Positions 59,636-64,000 of a stretch of DNA of 64,000 bases are shown piece by piece. Source of the DNA: Delphinapterus leucas (taxonomy: Eukaryota; Chordata; Mammalia; Artiodactyla; Monodontidae); NCBI RefSeq assembly GCF_002288925.2, contig NW_022098021.1, forward strand, positions 33,464,065-33,528,064, read 5' to 3'. The notes under the pieces were generated by a model. That model searched no databases. It was not told the DNA's origin and worked only from the letters and a program-made list of their open reading frames with translations. The stretch's first letter is position 1. Each line of letters begins with the position of its first letter. The translations under genes were made by a program, and so were the position numbers.

Positions 59636-59945
59636 ATTTATCTGTTGATAGGCACTTAGGTTGCTTCCATATCTTGGCAATTGTAAATAATGATACTGTG
59701 AACATTGGGGTGCATGTATCTTTTTGAATTAGTGTTTTTGTTTCTTCTTCTTTATTTATTTATTTTTTCAAATAAATACCTAGGAGTGGAATTGCTGGTC
59801 ATATGGTAATTTTATTTTTAGTTTTTTGAGAAACCCCATACTGTTTTACATAGTGACTGCACCAATTTACATTCCCATCAAGAGTGTATGAGGGTTCCCC
59901 TTTCCTCACATCTCCTCCAACATTTATTATTTGTGGTCTTTTTGA

Positions 59946-61790
59946 TTAATAATATATTTTAAATCTTCTCTGTCTTCACTGATATTTTTGTGTATTTTCT
60001 TTTTATCAATTTTCGAGAGAGGGTAATTGAAATCTCTGATAATAATTGTGGATTTGTTTCTTCTCCTTGAAATTATATCATGTATTTTATAGTTTTATTA
60101 TTAGGTACACAAATGTTTAGAACAGTTATGGTATTTTAAAAAAATTATCACTGTGAAGTAAACTTCTTTATCCCTGGCAATATTTTTTTGCTTTGACATT
60201 TACTTTGGCATTGATATTGTCACTCCAGTTTTTATTTTGTACTAGTGTTAGCATGTATAATTTTTTTCTGTCTTTTACTGTCAAGGAATTTGTGTTTTTA
60301 TAATAAAATGAGTTTCCTGTAGGCAACACAGAGTATGCTTTTTCATTCAGTCTGAAAATCTGTGTCTTTTAATTAGGATATTTACATTATTTAAATTTAA
60401 TATAATAATTGACAGCTAATCAACTTGTTATTTCTTTTCTGTTACCATATGTTGTTCCTCCCTTCCTCTTTTTCTGCATTCTCCTTGAGAAAATTGAATT
60501 TTTTTAATGATTATATTTTATCTCCTTTGTTAACTTATTAGCTAAAAGTTATTGTTGTGCTATTTTGTGTTTGCTTTAAGGTTTATAGCATACATCTTAA
60601 ACTTATCACAGTCTACCTTCAAGTAATAGTTTGTCACTTCTTTATAGTGTAAAAACCTTATAGTATACTCCCTATTTCTCTCTTCATGGCCTTTATGCTC
60701 TTGTTGTCATATATTTCTGATATATGGAATAAACTACAAATTAGATTATTATTACTTTATTTAAAAAAATGATCAATTATTTTTAAAAGAGATTTAGATG
60801 ATAAGAAGAAATCTTACATATTTACTCATGTAATTATCATATCCAGTTCTCTTCCTTGTGTTTATCAGTAGTTCTGAATAAGGGGTGGTTTTGGCTATCA
60901 GCTGACATTTGATAATGTCTAGAGACATTTTTGATTGTCACACTAAAGGTGGTGGAGAAGCTATTGGTATCCAGTGGATTGGGGGCAGTGATACTGATAA
61001 ACATCTTATAATGAACAGGATTCACCCCCACCTCATCTTACCCTAGCAAAGAATTATTGTGTTCAAACATTAATGATGCTCTGGTTGAAAAATACCAGTG
61101 TAGATTCGTATTTCCAACTGTGTCATATTTATTCAATCTGAAGACCCTCCTATAACATTTCTTTTAGTTCAATTCTGTAGGTAATGAATTATTTTTGTAT
61201 AACTAAACAATTATTTATTTTGCCTATATTTTTGAGATATTGCTTTGTTGAGTATAGAATTCTAGACTTTCTTCAGGGATTTGAAGATGTTGCTTAATTG
61301 CCTTCTTGCTTGCATTGTTTTCAAAGTCAAATTTGCTGTCATCCTTATTTCTTTGTTCTTATGTGTGTAACATGATTCCCCCTCCCCCACAACTCTTTTA
61401 AAGATTTACTCTTTATCCCTGCCTTTTGGTAGACTGATTATGCAGGTAACCATAGTTCTCTCCATGCAGGCCTCCTCTATCCATTACTTTGTCCTGTATA
61501 CTTTTGCCACCTTGCTAGACCCCTAGCTCTGTCTCATCAACTGGTGGAACCTCCTTGTGATATGACCTGGAAACTCTCTCAAGGCTGTAGGCTGGGCAAT
61601 CATAGGGCTTATTGAATTTAAAGTTTCTCTCTCAGAAACCATTGTTCTTCAGTGGCTGATGTCCAGAGTTTTTGTTTGTTTTTTATTGTATTTATTTATT
61701 TATTTTTAGGCAGTAGGATAAATCTAGTTACAGCTATTCCATCTTGGTCGGAAGTGGAAGTATATCCACCTGTGACATTTTGTAATCAGC
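59946..61790 (-). mobile_element. L1-G, old L1M-type LINE, 5' half
   Basis: Diverged sequence following L1 order on the minus strand. Endonuclease-region sequence lies near 60000-60400 (AGGCAACACAGAGTATGC, GATATTTACATTATTTAAAT). ORF1-like sequence lies near 61230-61330 (GAGTATAGAATTCTAGAC). 5' UTR-like sequence lies near 61710-61765 (GATAAATCTAGTTAC and CTATTCCATCTTGG). A MER20-like element is inserted at 60866-61104. No frame is open. Confidence 0.6.
60866..61104 (+). mobile_element. MER20-like hAT DNA transposon
   Basis: It starts CAGTAGTTCTGAATAAGGGG and ends near GGTTGAAAAATACCAG, imperfect inverted ends of the hAT-Charlie type. Inside, GATAATGTCTAGAGACATTTT and AACATCTTATAATGAACAGG follow the MER20 consensus order. 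It is a non-autonomous element, without coding capacity, inserted in L1-G. I could not identify a clear 8-bp target duplication. Confidence 0.65.
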
Positions 61791-64000
61791 TGGCAGATTT
61801 GAAAAGCTGCTGTTCTCACAGGGATGTTGTCTCCTCTTGGGCAGAAAGACTTTATGAGGAGTGAAACTTCTGAAGTTCAGACTTCTGTGATATAGTGAGG
61901 ACCACGGAGGACTGACAGATCTGAGAATTATAGAAAATCCTTGAGACCAGTACTGGTATTTTTTAAACCAAAAAAAAAAAAAATTCTCAAGGATGAAAGT
62001 AAATGGAGGTCTTGATTTGCATTTTATTTTATAACAAGTGTAGCCATAAATTATTCTGAAACATATGTCTTAGAATGTATACATCTATATTTCATTTTTA
62101 CTTCAAAATTGTCCTTGGTAACTTATTCCAACAATGCTTCTATTGTATATTTCTCAAAGCATACTTGGAATTATTTTTGGATTTATCTTGTTTCAGAAAG
62201 GCAAGAAAATCTGCCTCAATACTCTGTAGCTTATTATCTACTTGAAAGTAGTTTTCATGAAAATACCTAAAAAATCATGTTATTATAACGATATTTAGTT
62301 TTATTTATCTTCTGTAATTTTATATATTATATTTAATATTTTGCTATTCTATTTTAATTACCTGATATTTACAGAACACTTAGTTATTACGGGATTTAAG
62401 GATTTTATGTATTCATAATGACAACACAGCTCTCCTGTAGTTTTAGTTTAGAAAGTTAATTTGAAGTATCCACGCTGAGACTAACATCTGATTTTTCTAG
62501 TTATAGTGAGTTTTGCTTATATGTATCTCCAAGATTACTGAAGCTTGCTTTTTTAAATGCTGAAATTTTTTCTTAAGAAATTTGAAGAAGAGCATAAATC
62601 TAGTGTACACTTCCTTTCATTCATTAACAGACCTATACAGAATCCAATTAATGAGAACATTGACTAAAGTTAGTTATCATAATCAGCAACGACTTTACAA
62701 ATTTATAATATAGTGATGCTCCCAAGAGCTATTCAGATATGTAGACTGTTTGTTCCAACACTAAGTTGCCTAAGATTTCTATGTTTTATAGTTTTCTGCT
62801 TTAAAAAGTTTTGTTTCCTCTCTTTTACTTGACAGGTATCACGATCAATTTTTAACAAACATATCAATAATTACAGTACCGTCTCTTTGGAAATACTTTA
62901 AGAAACACTCTTCTACATTGCTGAGTGTGTTAAAAGTTTTACCTTTATAAATATGATTTTATTATATTTTGATTTTAATATCTTTAATATTAAGTTAGTT
63001 ACCCACATTTACTTAATTAATTTTCCCAGAAGAATCCTTTAACGTTTGTTCAAATGATTGATATAAATATAATTTCTGGAGAAAGTAATCTTTTCCAGTT
63101 TTATGCATGAGAAAACTTAGGGTTACAGATACACTATACAAGTTTCATCTCTTCTGGTACTTATAGAAGAGTCAGTGGAGGCAATTTCAGTAATTTCGTA
63201 TAATGCAGTTAAATTACATTGTTATTTCAGTGTGACTTTATACATTAGAACACTTATAGAAATACAGCTATTTATATTTCCTAGCCACTTTCTGTTTCAG
63301 TTATAAATGAATTCTAAAGACTCACTGTTGGAAATTTTAAAGAAAGACTAGAAAAATTGGCCAGGCTACCTGGTACTGATAAATGATACTTAGATGACTT
63401 AAAAAAAAAAATCATCCTGTTATTAAATTTAATATTTAAGGAATGAAAGTAAAAGTTTTTATTACTAAAAATTTAGCCTAGCAGTAAATAATAATAGCTT
63501 ATTTGGAAAAAAATACCATCATTCTATTTAAAAAGGAAAAAAAATTCTGTTGTCTCAGAACATGTTATGGAAAATCAGTGTTCTTAGTGCTATCTTAGCA
63601 AAAGTCATTGCTTTAACAAAATTCCCCTTAGAGATATGCTGACATCAGAGATGCTGAGTGCAAGTGAAGATAGTTTGTTATACAAAGGTGTAGTGTGTTA
63701 TAAGTTGTTAAACAGAAATAAACTTGTTACTTTAGCTCCAATCAGACAACTAGGGAAGAAAATATACAACATTTTTGGAGAAAAACAAATTTCCTAATTT
63801 TATCATAAGATTCTGTTTAGCCAAATCAAAATTAATATGCTTTGGAAATTGACCCTTAATTGTAAGGATCATACTTTTTGTCTCCTTTATATCTAATAAT
63901 TTGTTTAACGGAGGTGATGGGAACTTTCTTCTCAGGGTTAAATGTTTTGACTTGTAAACCTTTCTAAAAAGAATTCAGTTTAATTAGACCTGCTATATCA
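61791..64000. other. unique AT-rich sequence, no gene recognised
   Basis: No repeat, exon or RNA gene recognised. Short A runs at 61970-61983 and 63401-63410 are the only simple features. Confidence 0.5.

Larger units (their letters stand above)
59035..59945 (-). mobile_element. L1-F, LINE-1 3' part, interrupted
   Basis: The 3' UTR starts at left (AAATTGAGTTATAGTTGATGC after a T-rich tail), then ORF2 C-terminal sequence (GAGTGGAATTGCTGGTCATATG near 59785). A (TG)n run lies at 59437-59467 and a short L1 tail is inserted at 59499-59635. The element is truncated around 59945, where an older L1 begins. Confidence 0.8.

Overview
The window is mammalian nuclear DNA, almost certainly from a cetacean. 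The clearest sign is a set of CHR-type tRNA-derived SINEs of about 205 bp. Each has a tRNA-like head (an A-box-like GCAGTGGTTGAGAG and a B-box-like GGTTCGTGCC) and a tail of A. They lie at 1-37, 1748-1952, 6243-6446, 41173-41377 and 55845-56056, with a longer CHR relative at 22188-22571. The long L1 elements are of the cetartiodactyl type. I found no intact protein-coding gene, no tRNA or rRNA gene, no CRISPR array and no prokaryotic feature. Every recognisable protein similarity belongs to a retroelement, and all of those reading frames are broken.

Layout. 1-2847 is unique sequence with one SINE and one MIR. 2862-10160 is a near full-length minus-strand L1 (L1-A) whose ORF2 carries a SINE. 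10161-14235 is mostly featureless. 14236-16950 is an old L1 that received a younger 5'-truncated L1 (L1-B); L1-B apparently carried about 134 bp of foreign 3' flank with it. 16951-23749 is unique sequence with MIRs and a CHR SINE. 23750-25310 and 28740-30185 are two decayed ERVL-type pol remnants (integrase and dUTPase regions) on the minus strand. 33777-39945 is a near full-length plus-strand L1 (L1-C) whose 15-bp target-site duplication encloses about 270 bp of non-L1 sequence upstream of its 5' UTR. 39961-51900 holds a SINE, a possible LTR, a perfect 22-bp hairpin, a perfect 290-bp tandem duplication and scattered MIRs. 51900-61790 is a stack of minus-strand L1 pieces of different ages: L1-D, a mid-ORF2 fragment, L1-E, L1-F, a 137-bp L1 tail and an old L1-G. 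This stack also holds a SINE, a MER20-like DNA transposon and a 99-bp retroposed fragment. 61791-64000 shows nothing recognisable.

How the parts relate. The L1 machinery (ORF1p RNA chaperone, ORF2p endonuclease and reverse transcriptase) is the probable source of both the L1 and the SINE insertions, as the A-rich tails and 11-17 bp target-site duplications show. None of the L1 copies here can still move: ORF1 and ORF2 are frameshifted, the 5' ends are truncated, or catalytic residues have changed. The interest of the window lies in insertion history (transductions, nesting, a possible spliced-and-reinserted L1, a fold-back hairpin, a very recent tandem duplication), not in a new functional system. 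I did not find convincing evidence of an undescribed biological system.
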